From: Mucilaginibacter_A sp041088075
GTDB taxonomy: Bacteria; Bacteroidota; Bacteroidia; Sphingobacteriales; Sphingobacteriaceae
DNA length: 64,000 bases
Assembly: GCF_041088075.1 (NCBI RefSeq)
Contig: NZ_JBGCVY010000025.1
Span: 20,163-84,162, forward strand
Direction of reading: 5' to 3'
This document shows, one piece after another, positions 24,665 to 32,304 of the stretch. The notes beneath the pieces were generated by a model. The model saw only the letters and a program-made list of their open reading frames with translations, searched no databases and was not told where the DNA came from. A program made the position numbers and the translations under genes. How positions within the stretch are numbered: the first letter of the stretch is position 1; each line of letters opens with the position of its first letter.

Positions 24665-25732
24665 TTATTTATTCTTTTCGGCAAATTCCTGCATGGCATC
24701 AACCAAAGCAGTAACGCCGGCAATGGGCAGGGCATTGTAAATAGAAGCACGGAAACCGCCCGCACTTCGATGGCCTTTGATGCCAATAAGACCTCGTTCT
24801 TCGGCAAACTTTAAAAAAGGTTTTTCGAGTTCCGGTTTCTCCATCACAAAACAAACGTTCATAATGGAACGGTCTTCTACGGCACAAACGCCTCTAAACA
24901 AAGGGTTTCTGTCGATTTCTTTATATAACGCTTTAGCTTTGGCTTCGTTTGCTTTGGCAATTGCCGCTACGCCTCCGTTGGCTTTGATCCAACGCAAAGT
25001 CAACATCGAAATATAGATGGCAAAAACCGGAGGTGTGTTGTACATCGAACCGTTTTCGATATGCAATTGGTAATTCAGCATCGAAGGAATTGCACGTTCC
25101 GCTTTTCCCAGGATTTCATCTTTCACGATCACAACCGTTGCGCCTGCCGGGCCCATATTTTTTTGTGCACCTGCGTAGATCAAACCAAAATCGGCCACGT
25201 TAATTTCGCGGCTGAAAATATCAGACGACATATCGGCAACCATCGGAACCGGCGATTTTGGAAACTGGTGCATTTGCGTGCCGTAAATGGTATTGTTGGA
25301 AGTAATGTGGAAATAAGCCGCATCCGCAGGAATTTCATAATTTTTCGGGATTTGCTTAAAGTTGTTCTCTTTATCGGTTGCAACAACAACCGGCGTTCCG
25401 AAGATTTTTGCTTCTTTTATCGCTTTGTTGGCCCAAACGCCCGTTTCTAAATACGCGGCGGTTTTTCCTTGCGGCAACAAATTGTAAGGAACCATTGAAA
25501 ATTGCAAACTTGCGCCTCCTTGTAAAAATATTACAGAATAACCTTCCGGCACTTTCAATAATTCTTTGACTAAGCTTACGGCTTCGTTCATCACCGCTTC
25601 AAACTCTGGCGAGCGGTGCGATATTTCTAAGATGGATAAACCGATTCCGTTAAAATCAATTACCGCTTCGGCGGCTTGTTTAAGTACTTCGTGGGGCAAA
25701 ATGCCCGGGCCTGCACCAAAATTATGCTTCAT
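24665..25732 (-). CDS. serC: Phosphoserine aminotransferase
   Basis: 355 residues, typical length. N-terminus HNFGAGPGILPHEVLKQA; VIFLQGGASLQFSMVP (phosphate-binding); ADMSSDIFSREINV and YAGAQKNMGPAG with the PLP lysine in AQKN; C-terminus GLIGIKGHRSAGGFRASIYN. Converts 3-phosphohydroxypyruvate to phosphoserine. Upstream of serA on the same strand. AIKEAKIFG (25408 region) is a near-match to the core, but the sequence is normal for the family position. Confidence 0.94.
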   Translation of the reverse strand: MKHNFGAGPGILPHEVLKQAAEAVIDFNGIGLSILEISHRSPEFEAVMNEAVSLVKELLKVPEGYSVIFLQGGASLQFSMVPYNLLPQGKTAAYLETGVWANKAIKEAKIFGTPVVVATDKENNFKQIPKNYEIPADAAYFHITSNNTIYGTQMHQFPKSPVPMVADMSSDIFSREINVADFGLIYAGAQKNMGPAGATVVIVKDEILGKAERAIPSMLNYQLHIENGSMYNTPPVFAIYISMLTLRWIKANGGVAAIAKANEAKAKALYKEIDRNPLFRGVCAVEDRSIMNVCFVMEKPELEKPFLKFAEERGLIGIKGHRSAGGFRASIYNALPIAGVTALVDAMQEFAEKNK

Positions 25733-25879
25733 GTTTTTTATTAAATTAAGCCGGAAAAGAAGAATTAAAAGTAATAACCGGCGTGGGCGAATTTATAAAT
25801 TTTGACTTTGTTTACAGTTAGTTATTTATAAATAATTTAACTAAACATCGTTTTTGTTTTTAATTCGATCAGCAATTGA

Positions 25880-25893
25880 ATGCTTCTTTTAAG
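25880..25893 (+). repeat. Core copy supplying the rpe stop codon
   Basis: ATGCTTCTTTTAAG; on the minus strand CTTAAAAGAAGCAT. The TAA at 25889-25891 is the rpe stop codon and is part of the core itself (TAAAAGAAGCAT). The rest of the spacer 25733-25888 is AT-rich with no other recognisable feature. Confidence 0.85.
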
Positions 25894-26539
25894 GATGTTT
25901 TAATTTTTGGATAGCCAGCAAAGGATCGTAGGACGAAAAAACCGAATTGCCGGCAACCAAAACGTTTGCACCGGCCTGCAATAATTCTTTGCAGTTATCT
26001 TCGCTGATGCCGCCATCAACTTCAATCTTCAAATCCGGATTTCGGTTTCGGGCCAACGCTTTTAAATCGTATAATTTTTTGTAAGTATTGAGGATAAATT
26101 TCTGCCCGCCAAAACCTGGGTTTACCGACATGATCAACACCAAATCCAAATCGGTAATTATATCTTCCAGCAAAGCAACCGGCGAATGCGGGTTTAAAGC
26201 TACGCCGGCCGTACAACCTGCGCTTTTAATGAGTTGAACGGTTCGGTTTAAATGCGTGCAAGCTTCCAAATGGACAGTAATATTTGCTGCGCCGTCTTTG
26301 GCAAATTGTTCGATGTATTGGTCTGGGTTTACGATCATCAAATGCACATCAATTGGTTTGGTTGCAATGGGTTTAATGGCTTTTAAAACCGGAAAACCGA
26401 AAGAAATATTCGGCACAAAAACGCCGTCCATTACATCAAAATGAATCCAATCGGCCTCGCTTTGGTTCAGCATTTCCACATCGCGTTGCAAGTTGGCAAA
26501 ATCAGCCGCCAAAAGAGAAGGCGCAATCAAATGTTCCAT
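25889..26539 (-). CDS. rpe: Ribulose-phosphate 3-epimerase
   Basis: 216 residues. TIM-barrel enzyme with IAPSLLAADFANLQ, the metal and catalytic segments WIHFDVMDGVFVPNISFG, PIDVHLMI, LIMSVNPGFGGQKF and IEVDGGI, ending with GANVLVAGNSVF. Interconverts ribulose-5-phosphate and xylulose-5-phosphate in the pentose phosphate pathway. Stop codon lies inside a core repeat. Upstream (26540-26720) are a paired repeat and the terminator of the preceding small gene, so rpe is probably transcribed on its own. Confidence 0.94.
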   Translation of the reverse strand: MEHLIAPSLLAADFANLQRDVEMLNQSEADWIHFDVMDGVFVPNISFGFPVLKAIKPIATKPIDVHLMIVNPDQYIEQFAKDGAANITVHLEACTHLNRTVQLIKSAGCTAGVALNPHSPVALLEDIITDLDLVLIMSVNPGFGGQKFILNTYKKLYDLKALARNRNPDLKIEVDGGISEDNCKELLQAGANVLVAGNSVFSSYDPLLAIQKLKHP

Positions 26540-26619
26540 GTTTCAAATATACATATATGCGTAAAAAATCAGTTTTTTATAATTTTATAATGGCTTTTTT
26601 TACAAGTCATTGTCCAACA

Positions 26620-26662
26620 ACGCTTCTTTTACCGGTATAAATTTAGGTGATAAAAGAAGCAT
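26620..26662. repeat. Short paired core, 43 bp
   Basis: ACGCTTCTTTTACC (26620-26633, one mismatch), 15 bases GGTATAAATTTAGGT, then GATAAAAGAAGCAT (26649-26662). It is the inner part of the long element without the GCCTGTTTAAA ends. Lies beside the terminator at 26665-26704. Confidence 0.9.
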
Positions 26663-26664
26663 TA

Positions 26665-26704
26665 AAAAAAACGCCCGAACCATTTTAAATGGTCCGGGCG
26701 TTTT
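26665..26704 (-). terminator. Terminator of the small membrane protein gene
   Basis: ACGCCCGAACCATT, a TTAA loop and AATGGTCCGGGCGT (26671-26701) form a stem of 14 pairs with one mismatch. Runs of A before and T after make it usable in both directions; it follows the minus-strand gene by 17 bases. Confidence 0.88.
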
Positions 26705-26720
26705 CCAAGATTTCAAAACT

Positions 26721-26825
26721 TTACTTGGTTACCCACATTACGATTACCGCCAAAACCAGCAGTATTAATAAGATGAGGCTGATACCAACAATTTTTGAAC
26801 CTGCTTTTTTTTCCTGTTCGGCCAT
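26721..26825 (-). CDS. 34-residue single-span membrane protein
   Basis: ATG at 26823-26825 and TAA at 26721-26723. Charged start MAEQEKKAGSK, then one strongly hydrophobic helix (IVGISLILLILLVLAVIVMW) and a VTK end: a tail-anchored layout with the N-terminus likely inside. It lies 36 bases after rpoD on the same strand and is followed by a strong terminator, which supports a real, transcribed gene. Homologues downstream of rpoD are plausible but I cannot confirm them. Confidence 0.7.
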   Translation of the reverse strand: MAEQEKKAGSKIVGISLILLILLVLAVIVMWVTK

Positions 26826-26861
26826 GTAATAATAATTTTAGGTTGATAAAAAGAGTATCGT

Positions 26862-27719
26862 TTATAAATAAGATTCTAAAACATTGTTGCGGGAAGTGTG
26901 GCGCAAACGTTGCAACGCTTTGTCTTTCAACTGGCGGACACGTTCGCGGGTAATCATAAAACGTTCGCCGATTTCTTCCAAAGATTGCGGCGTCCCGGAA
27001 CCTAAACCAAAGAACAGGATAATCACTTCACGGTCGCGTTCTGGCAGTGAAGACAGGGAACGCATCACTTCCATCGAAAGCGATTCCTGGATCATGCTGT
27101 AATCTGTAGCCGGGTCGCCGTGCTGCAACACATCCAACAGCGTGTTTTCCTCACCCTGGATAAACGGCGCATCCATCGAAACGTGGCGGCCGGAATTGTT
27201 TAACGAATCAGAAATGCGTTCTTCGGTGGTTTCCAAATCAACAGCCAGTTCTTCCGGTGTTGGTTCGCGCTCAAACTCCTGCTCTAAACGGGAGTATGCT
27301 TTGCGGATTTTGCTTAAAGAACCAACCTGGTTTAAAGGCAAACGAACGATACGGGATTGTTCTGCAACGGCAGACAAAATAGACTGGCGGATCCACCAAA
27401 CGGCGTAAGAAATAAATTTAAAGCCTTTGGTTTCGTCAAAACGTTTGGCGGCTTTAATCAAACCTAAATTTCCTTCGTTGATTAAATCGCCTAAAGTTAA
27501 ACCTTGGTTTTGATATTGTTTTGCTACAGAAACCACAAACCTTAAATTTGCTTTGGTTAAACGTTCTAAAGCGGCTTGGTCTCCTTCGCGTATTTTCTGG
27601 GTCAGGATAACTTCTTCCTGTGCGGTGATCAAGTCAACTTTACCAATTTCTGTAAGATATTTATCCAGCGATTGTGATTCGCGGTTGGTGATAGACTGGG
27701 ATATTTTGAGTTGTCTCAT
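26862..27719 (-). CDS. rpoD: Primary RNA polymerase sigma factor (RpoD/SigA, Bacteroidota type)
   Basis: 285 residues. Starts directly with region 1.2 (SLDKYLTEIGKVDLITAQEE), with no region 1.1, as in all Bacteroidota primary sigma factors. Region 2 holds NLRFVVSVAKQYQNQGL, DLINEGNLGLIKAAKRFD and FKFISYAVWWIRQSI; region 3 AYSRLEQEFEREPTPEELA; region 4 ends with RFMITRERVRQLKDKALQRL. It recognises the atypical -33/-7 promoters of the phylum. The 309-base upstream spacer has a matching -7 element. Confidence 0.95.
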   Translation of the reverse strand: MRQLKISQSITNRESQSLDKYLTEIGKVDLITAQEEVILTQKIREGDQAALERLTKANLRFVVSVAKQYQNQGLTLGDLINEGNLGLIKAAKRFDETKGFKFISYAVWWIRQSILSAVAEQSRIVRLPLNQVGSLSKIRKAYSRLEQEFEREPTPEELAVDLETTEERISDSLNNSGRHVSMDAPFIQGEENTLLDVLQHGDPATDYSMIQESLSMEVMRSLSSLPERDREVIILFFGLGSGTPQSLEEIGERFMITRERVRQLKDKALQRLRHTSRNNVLESYL

Positions 27720-27797
27720 AATGTAAATGCCTGGGATTTTAAATTGTTAGCTTAAAAAAATTAACGGGCAGGGCTAAAAATTTTAATGTAAAAAGAT

Positions 27798-27805
27798 CAA
27801 ATGTA
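27798..27805 (-). promoter_or_regulatory. Putative -7 promoter element of rpoD
   Basis: On the minus strand TACATTTG, an exact fit to TAnnTTTG, 79 bases before the rpoD start. The remaining spacer 27720-28028 is AT-rich; its only other feature is the core copy at 27990. Confidence 0.45.
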
Positions 27806-27989
27806 CCTAATTTTCTTTAACGTAACGACTACCTTAATGTTTTTAATTGTAAACATTATTTGACATTCTGTTAAGATTTTGTATTTTATTTAGTACAATA
27901 CTTAAACGAAACCAGGAGCCTAAATATTTTCCAGTCAGGCTAAGAAGCAGTCATAAAAGCGTCATTATAAAAGCATTAGAAATACAAGG

Positions 27990-28003
27990 ATGCTTCTTTT
28001 ACC
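27990..28003 (+). repeat. Single core copy ATGCTTCTTTTACC
   Basis: Exact core followed by GGCATTTTTTCGGC, 26 bases before the 3' end of the pseudouridine synthase gene, within the spacer upstream of rpoD. Confidence 0.88.
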
Positions 28004-28028
28004 GGCATTTTTTCGGCATCGGATTTTG

Positions 28029-28748
28029 TTACTGATCGAACTTTTCCAGCAGTTTCAACAGTGTTTCAAAATCTTTTGGATAAGGCGCATTTACCGTAAT
28101 TTCTTCTTCCGCATTAATTTTTAAGGAGATTTCAAAAGCGTGCAAAGCAAAGCGTTTCATGATCGGCAGCTCTTCTTGGTCTTTACCCAAACGGTAGTTG
28201 CGTTTTAAATCAGACAGTAAAACCGGCTTGCCTTTGTACAGTTCATCACCGGCAATAGAAGCGCGTTGCGTAGCCAAATGGATACGGATTTGGTGCATCC
28301 TTCCGGTTATCGGCCTGCATTCTACCAGCGTATAATGTTTAAAATATTTGAGGGAATTAAACCAAGTTTCGGCGCGTTTGCCTTCCTGACGGCTGATGGT
28401 TACGTTGCCTTTGCCTACATTAAGGATTGGCAAGTCAATAAACAGGTTTTCAAAAACGTGCGTACCATCAATAATGGCGTGATATACTTTTTTTACCTGC
28501 CTTTTTTCAAACTGCATCGAAACGGCGCGGTAAGCTTCCGGGTTTTTGGCAAAAACTAATGCGCCCGAAGTTTCTTTGTCCAAGCGGTGGCAAATCTGCG
28601 CGTCCGGCCAATATTGCTTGGCTAAACGAAGCATGTTGATGTCGCCGCCTTCCCTTTCATCCAAAGAACTTAAAAAAGGAGGTTTGTTGACAATGATCAG
28701 GTCTGCGTTTTCAAATAAGATCAGATCCTGGAATTTAGGAATTTTCAT
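28029..28748 (-). CDS. RluA-family pseudouridine synthase
   Basis: 239 residues from the ATG at 28748 (a TTG nine bases upstream is less likely). Catalytic motif CHRLDKETSGALVFAK with Asp57; also LILFENADLIIVNKPP at the N-terminus and ECRPITGRMHQIRIHLA. No S4 domain. It isomerises specific uridines in rRNA or tRNA; the target cannot be deduced. It follows the response regulator gene by 30 bases on the same strand. Confidence 0.88.
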   Translation of the reverse strand: MKIPKFQDLILFENADLIIVNKPPFLSSLDEREGGDINMLRLAKQYWPDAQICHRLDKETSGALVFAKNPEAYRAVSMQFEKRQVKKVYHAIIDGTHVFENLFIDLPILNVGKGNVTISRQEGKRAETWFNSLKYFKHYTLVECRPITGRMHQIRIHLATQRASIAGDELYKGKPVLLSDLKRNYRLGKDQEELPIMKRFALHAFEISLKINAEEEITVNAPYPKDFETLLKLLEKFDQ

Positions 28749-28778
28749 CTGCGGCAAATATCGCAGATTTACGGCGTT

Positions 28779-29468
28779 TTACAGCAACTCAAATTTGTAG
28801 CCCACTCCTTTTACGGTAGAAACATATTTTTCGCCCAGCTTTTCGCGCAGTTTTCGGATGTGTACATCAATCGTGCGGTTGGTTACCACCACAGAATCTT
28901 CCCAAATATTTTTCAAAATGGCTTCGCGCGTGTAAACTTTGCCAGGTTTAGAGGCAAGCAGGTACAGCAGTTCAAATTCTTTTTTCGCCAGCACAACTTT
29001 TTCTCCGCCCTGAAAAACCAAAAATGCTTCGCGGTCAATTACCAGATCTCCAATTTCAACCTTGTTATCCGGTGTATCATCCGAAGGTTGGTTACGGCGG
29101 AGGATGGCATTGATGCGGCTAACCAAAGCGCGCGGCTTGATGGGTTTGGCAATGTAATCATCGGCGCCCACATTAAAACCAGCAATTTCTGAATATTCTT
29201 CGCTTCGGGCCGTTAAAAAAACCATGAAAGTATTTTTAAATTCGGGCATGGTGCGCATAATACGGCAGGCTTCAATGCCATCCATTTTCGGCATCATCAC
29301 ATCCAGAATAATCAAATCGGGCAAATATTTTTTGGCTTCGGCTACGGCTTCCTGTCCGTTGTGGGCAACATAAACCTGGTAACCTTCTTTGTTGAGGTTA
29401 TACTCGATCAGCTCCAAAATATCCGGCTCATCATCAACAATCAGGATCTTCTGTTTCGGATTACTCAT
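28779..29468 (-). CDS. OmpR/PhoB-family response regulator
   Basis: 229 residues. Receiver domain with VDDEPD (Asp12, Asp13), phospho-acceptor Asp56 in LIILDVMMPKMDG, and the conserved Thr and Lys (FLTARSEE, DDYIAKPIKP). A C-terminal winged-helix DNA-binding domain (about 130-228) includes KEFELLYLLASKPGKVYTREAI and TRTIDVHIRKLREKLG-like sequence. No histidine kinase lies next to it. In this phylum such genes are often PhoB-like, but that is only a guess here. Confidence 0.9.
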   Translation of the reverse strand: MSNPKQKILIVDDEPDILELIEYNLNKEGYQVYVAHNGQEAVAEAKKYLPDLIILDVMMPKMDGIEACRIMRTMPEFKNTFMVFLTARSEEYSEIAGFNVGADDYIAKPIKPRALVSRINAILRRNQPSDDTPDNKVEIGDLVIDREAFLVFQGGEKVVLAKKEFELLYLLASKPGKVYTREAILKNIWEDSVVVTNRTIDVHIRKLREKLGEKYVSTVKGVGYKFELL

Positions 29469-29564
29469 TTTCTTAATTTTCTGTAAATGTAACGGCTAAA
29501 AAAGATTGCAGACATTAATTTTTTATTAAGTAATTGTAAAGAAAGCCGGATTTAACAGTTGATG

Positions 29565-30671
29565 CTATTTAAACGTCTTGGCAAAAAAAGCAGCCAGATC
29601 ATTACCGGTAATGTTTTTGGCAACAATGTTTCCGTTTGGGTCCAAAATAAAATTAGAAGGAATGGCCTGCACCTGGTAACGCTGCACCACCGGCCCGTTA
29701 AAGTTTTGCAGTTCGCTGCCGTGCGCCCAGGTCAAGTGGTCGTCGTTGACAGCTTTTTGCCAGGCATCTTTGTTTTCATCCAGAGAAATGCCGACAATAT
29801 TTAAACCTTTCGGGTGATATTGCTGGTACAATTTTACCACGTTCGGGTTTTCTTTGCGACAAGGAACGCACCAGGAAGCCCAAAAATCAAGCATTACGTA
29901 TTTGCCTTTATAATCCGAAAGTTTGATGGTTTTGCCATCAATGCCGGGGATTGAAAAATCGGGCGCGACGTGGCCAACGGAAACCGGTTTTAGCAACGCC
30001 ATGTGTTTTTTAAACTGCTCCACGGCCTGGTTGCCTTTAAATTTATCGCCCAAACCATCGGCGTAAGCAACCAGTTCTTTTTCATATTTCATCTGGTCCA
30101 AAGCCATGGCAGCATAAAAACCGGCAAGCGAATTTTTATTTTTATCAACAAAATTTAGGATTTCGTTTGAAAGATCGGCCATGTTCTTTTCAAAACTGGG
30201 CAGGTATTTTTTCAAAACCGAATCCTGGTTTACGCCTTTTGCGCCTGCTTCGGCCTGATATTGATTGGCCAGCTTGGTGTTTTTAACGGTATAAATATTA
30301 CTGATGCGGTTGTACGCTTTGATCTTTTCCGAATCTCCGGAACCTGTAACCGTATAATTATGGTTTGGGTCAGCCAGATCAGTTTTAAAATCAATATCGT
30401 TTCCGTTTTCGGCGATCAAATCAAACTCCTGGTCGCCGTTTTTGATTTTGTACAAGTTGGCAAAAGGCGTGGATTTTTTGAAAACGAATTTGTTCTGCTC
30501 GCTCAATTGAACGGAATCAATTACACGAACGTTAGTGGAATCCGCTTCCAGCAAAAACACTTTTTGCTGTGCCGGATGCTCAATTTGCCCTTCAATTTTG
30601 AATGTATTTTTATCGGAACAAGCACTAAAAAAAGTTATTGCAGCAAGCACCGGAACTATTATTTTTCTCAT
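29565..30671 (-). CDS. TlpA-family thiol-disulfide oxidoreductase lipoprotein
   Basis: 368 residues. Signal peptide with lipobox FFSAC (Cys18). N-terminal DUF4369-like beta domain (about 25-130: IEGQIEHPAQQKVFLLEAD), a helical middle, and a C-terminal thioredoxin-like domain with FWASWCVPCRKENP (redox Cys-Val-Pro-Cys). Probably periplasm-facing and involved in disulfide reduction or cytochrome maturation. It follows gatB with a 3-base gap, suggesting co-transcription, though no functional link is known. Confidence 0.88.
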   Translation of the reverse strand: MRKIIVPVLAAITFFSACSDKNTFKIEGQIEHPAQQKVFLLEADSTNVRVIDSVQLSEQNKFVFKKSTPFANLYKIKNGDQEFDLIAENGNDIDFKTDLADPNHNYTVTGSGDSEKIKAYNRISNIYTVKNTKLANQYQAEAGAKGVNQDSVLKKYLPSFEKNMADLSNEILNFVDKNKNSLAGFYAAMALDQMKYEKELVAYADGLGDKFKGNQAVEQFKKHMALLKPVSVGHVAPDFSIPGIDGKTIKLSDYKGKYVMLDFWASWCVPCRKENPNVVKLYQQYHPKGLNIVGISLDENKDAWQKAVNDDHLTWAHGSELQNFNGPVVQRYQVQAIPSNFILDPNGNIVAKNITGNDLAAFFAKTFK

Positions 30672-30674
30672 AAA

Positions 30675-32138
30675 TTATTTCTCTAATTTTTCTGCCAAAA
30701 CGCGGTTTGCTGTTTTTGGGTCTATTTTTCCTTTGGATAGCTTCATTACCTCGCCCATAAACATGCCCAAAATCCCTTTTTTTCCTTTTTTATATTCGGA
30801 TACTTTTTGCGGGTGCAATTGCAAAACCTGGTCTATGATCAAATCTAATTTTTCTTCGTTCCGGTCAATAAACAGGTTTAAAGCAGCAGCCGTTTCTGTT
30901 GCTGATTTTTCGGGATGACGGACCAATTCCTGGAAAAGCTGGTGCGCGGCAACCGTAATACTGATCTTGCCTTCATCAACCAATTGGATCACTTCGGCAA
31001 TCGTTTTCGGCTTCACCAAAAAACTGCCGATAAAAACAGTATGCGTGTTTAAGTACGATTTGATGCTGCCCATCATCCAATGCGCCGCGGCTTTGTAGTT
31101 GGAAGTTTCTTTGATCAGTTCCTCAAAATAGTTCACCAGTTCGTGGTCGGCGGTTAAAACGGAAGCTTCGTAATCGTTTAAACCTAATTGTTGCGTGTAT
31201 TTCTCGTACAGTTCTTCGGGTAACGCAGGCAGGTTTCTGCGGATTTCTTTAATATAAGCTTCCGTTAAAACGATGGGCTGCAAATCCGGTTCCGGGAAAT
31301 AACGGTAATCATTCGCCATTTCTTTGCTGCGCAAAACCGAAGTGGTTCCGGTATCGGCATCAAAATTCAAGGTGTTTTGTTCGATGGTTTCACCGCGTTC
31401 CAACAATTCGATTTGCCGTGCTGCTTCAAACTCAATCGCTTTCTGCACATTTTTGATGGAATTAAGGTTTTTCACTTCGCAGCGCGTTCCATATTTGGTT
31501 TCGCCTTTTTTACGGACCGAAATATTGGCATCGCAACGCAAACTTCCTTCTTCCATGTTGCCATCGCAAATCCCGAGAAAGCGCACCAGACGGCGGATTT
31601 CCGACAGAAAAGCATGTGCTTCTTCGCCGCTTCGTAAATCGGGTTCGGTTACAATTTCGAGCAGCGGCACACCGGCGCGGTTCAAATCAATCAGCGTGTT
31701 GGCCTCGTCCAAATCGTGGATACTTTTGCCGGCATCTTCTTCCATATGGATTCTGTTTAAGCGAATTTGTTTTTGTTCCGATGCTGTTTTTATGCCGATA
31801 AAACCAGTATGACAAATGGCGGCCGCATCCTGCGTAATCTGGTAGCCTTTCGGCAAATCGGCATAAAAATAATTTTTGCGGTCGAAAAAGTTATATTCCC
31901 TGATCTGGCAATGCGTGGCCAAACCTAATTTTACCGCAAACTCAATATGTTTTTTGTTGATGAAAGGCAACGTGCCGGGATGGCCTAAAGAAACCGGGCT
32001 GACGTGCCGGTTGGGCTTGGCACCGAAAGCGGCCGAATCTGAGCAAAAAGCTTTACTTGCCGTGGCTAATTGTGCGTGAACTTCCAGTCCGATAACTACT
32101 TCATATCCTGCCTGCAACTGGGCTGTTTCGATCGTCAT
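30675..32138 (-). CDS. gatB: Aspartyl/glutamyl-tRNA amidotransferase subunit B
   Basis: 487 residues, standard length. Motifs YEVVIGLEVHAQL, GHPGTLPFINKKHIEFAVKLG, KNYFYADLPKGYQITQ, LEIVTEPDLRSGEEA, CDGNMEEGSLRCDANISVR and GTRCEVKNLNS. The C-terminal GatB/YqeY helical domain is present. With GatA and GatC (not in the window) it converts misacylated Glu-tRNA(Gln) to Gln-tRNA(Gln). At 31781-31794 it contains the variant core ATGCTGTTTTTATG, in the GFIGIKTASEQ segment. Confidence 0.95.
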   Translation of the reverse strand: MTIETAQLQAGYEVVIGLEVHAQLATASKAFCSDSAAFGAKPNRHVSPVSLGHPGTLPFINKKHIEFAVKLGLATHCQIREYNFFDRKNYFYADLPKGYQITQDAAAICHTGFIGIKTASEQKQIRLNRIHMEEDAGKSIHDLDEANTLIDLNRAGVPLLEIVTEPDLRSGEEAHAFLSEIRRLVRFLGICDGNMEEGSLRCDANISVRKKGETKYGTRCEVKNLNSIKNVQKAIEFEAARQIELLERGETIEQNTLNFDADTGTTSVLRSKEMANDYRYFPEPDLQPIVLTEAYIKEIRRNLPALPEELYEKYTQQLGLNDYEASVLTADHELVNYFEELIKETSNYKAAAHWMMGSIKSYLNTHTVFIGSFLVKPKTIAEVIQLVDEGKISITVAAHQLFQELVRHPEKSATETAAALNLFIDRNEEKLDLIIDQVLQLHPQKVSEYKKGKKGILGMFMGEVMKLSKGKIDPKTANRVLAEKLEK

Positions 32139-32254
32139 TTACGAGTATATGTACTTTTGTATGGGATTAGTTAAAGCTTGTAAAACTATTAAATATAGTT
32201 GAAGAACGCATAATGGAATTCAGCATTTGAGGATCCGGAGAATGATTTTTAGGG

Positions 32255-32296
32255 CATAAAAGAAGCATGCTGGTGTTGGGCAATGCTTCTTTTATG
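32255..32296. repeat. Paired core copies, outward-type hairpin, 42 bp
   Basis: CATAAAAGAAGCAT (32255-32268), a 14-base spacer GCTGGTGTTGGGCA, then ATGCTTCTTTTATG (32283-32296). This is the opposite geometry from 26620-26662. Lies just after the alaS stop (32305), where a terminator would be expected. Confidence 0.9.
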
Positions 32297-32304
32297 CCTA
32301 AAAT

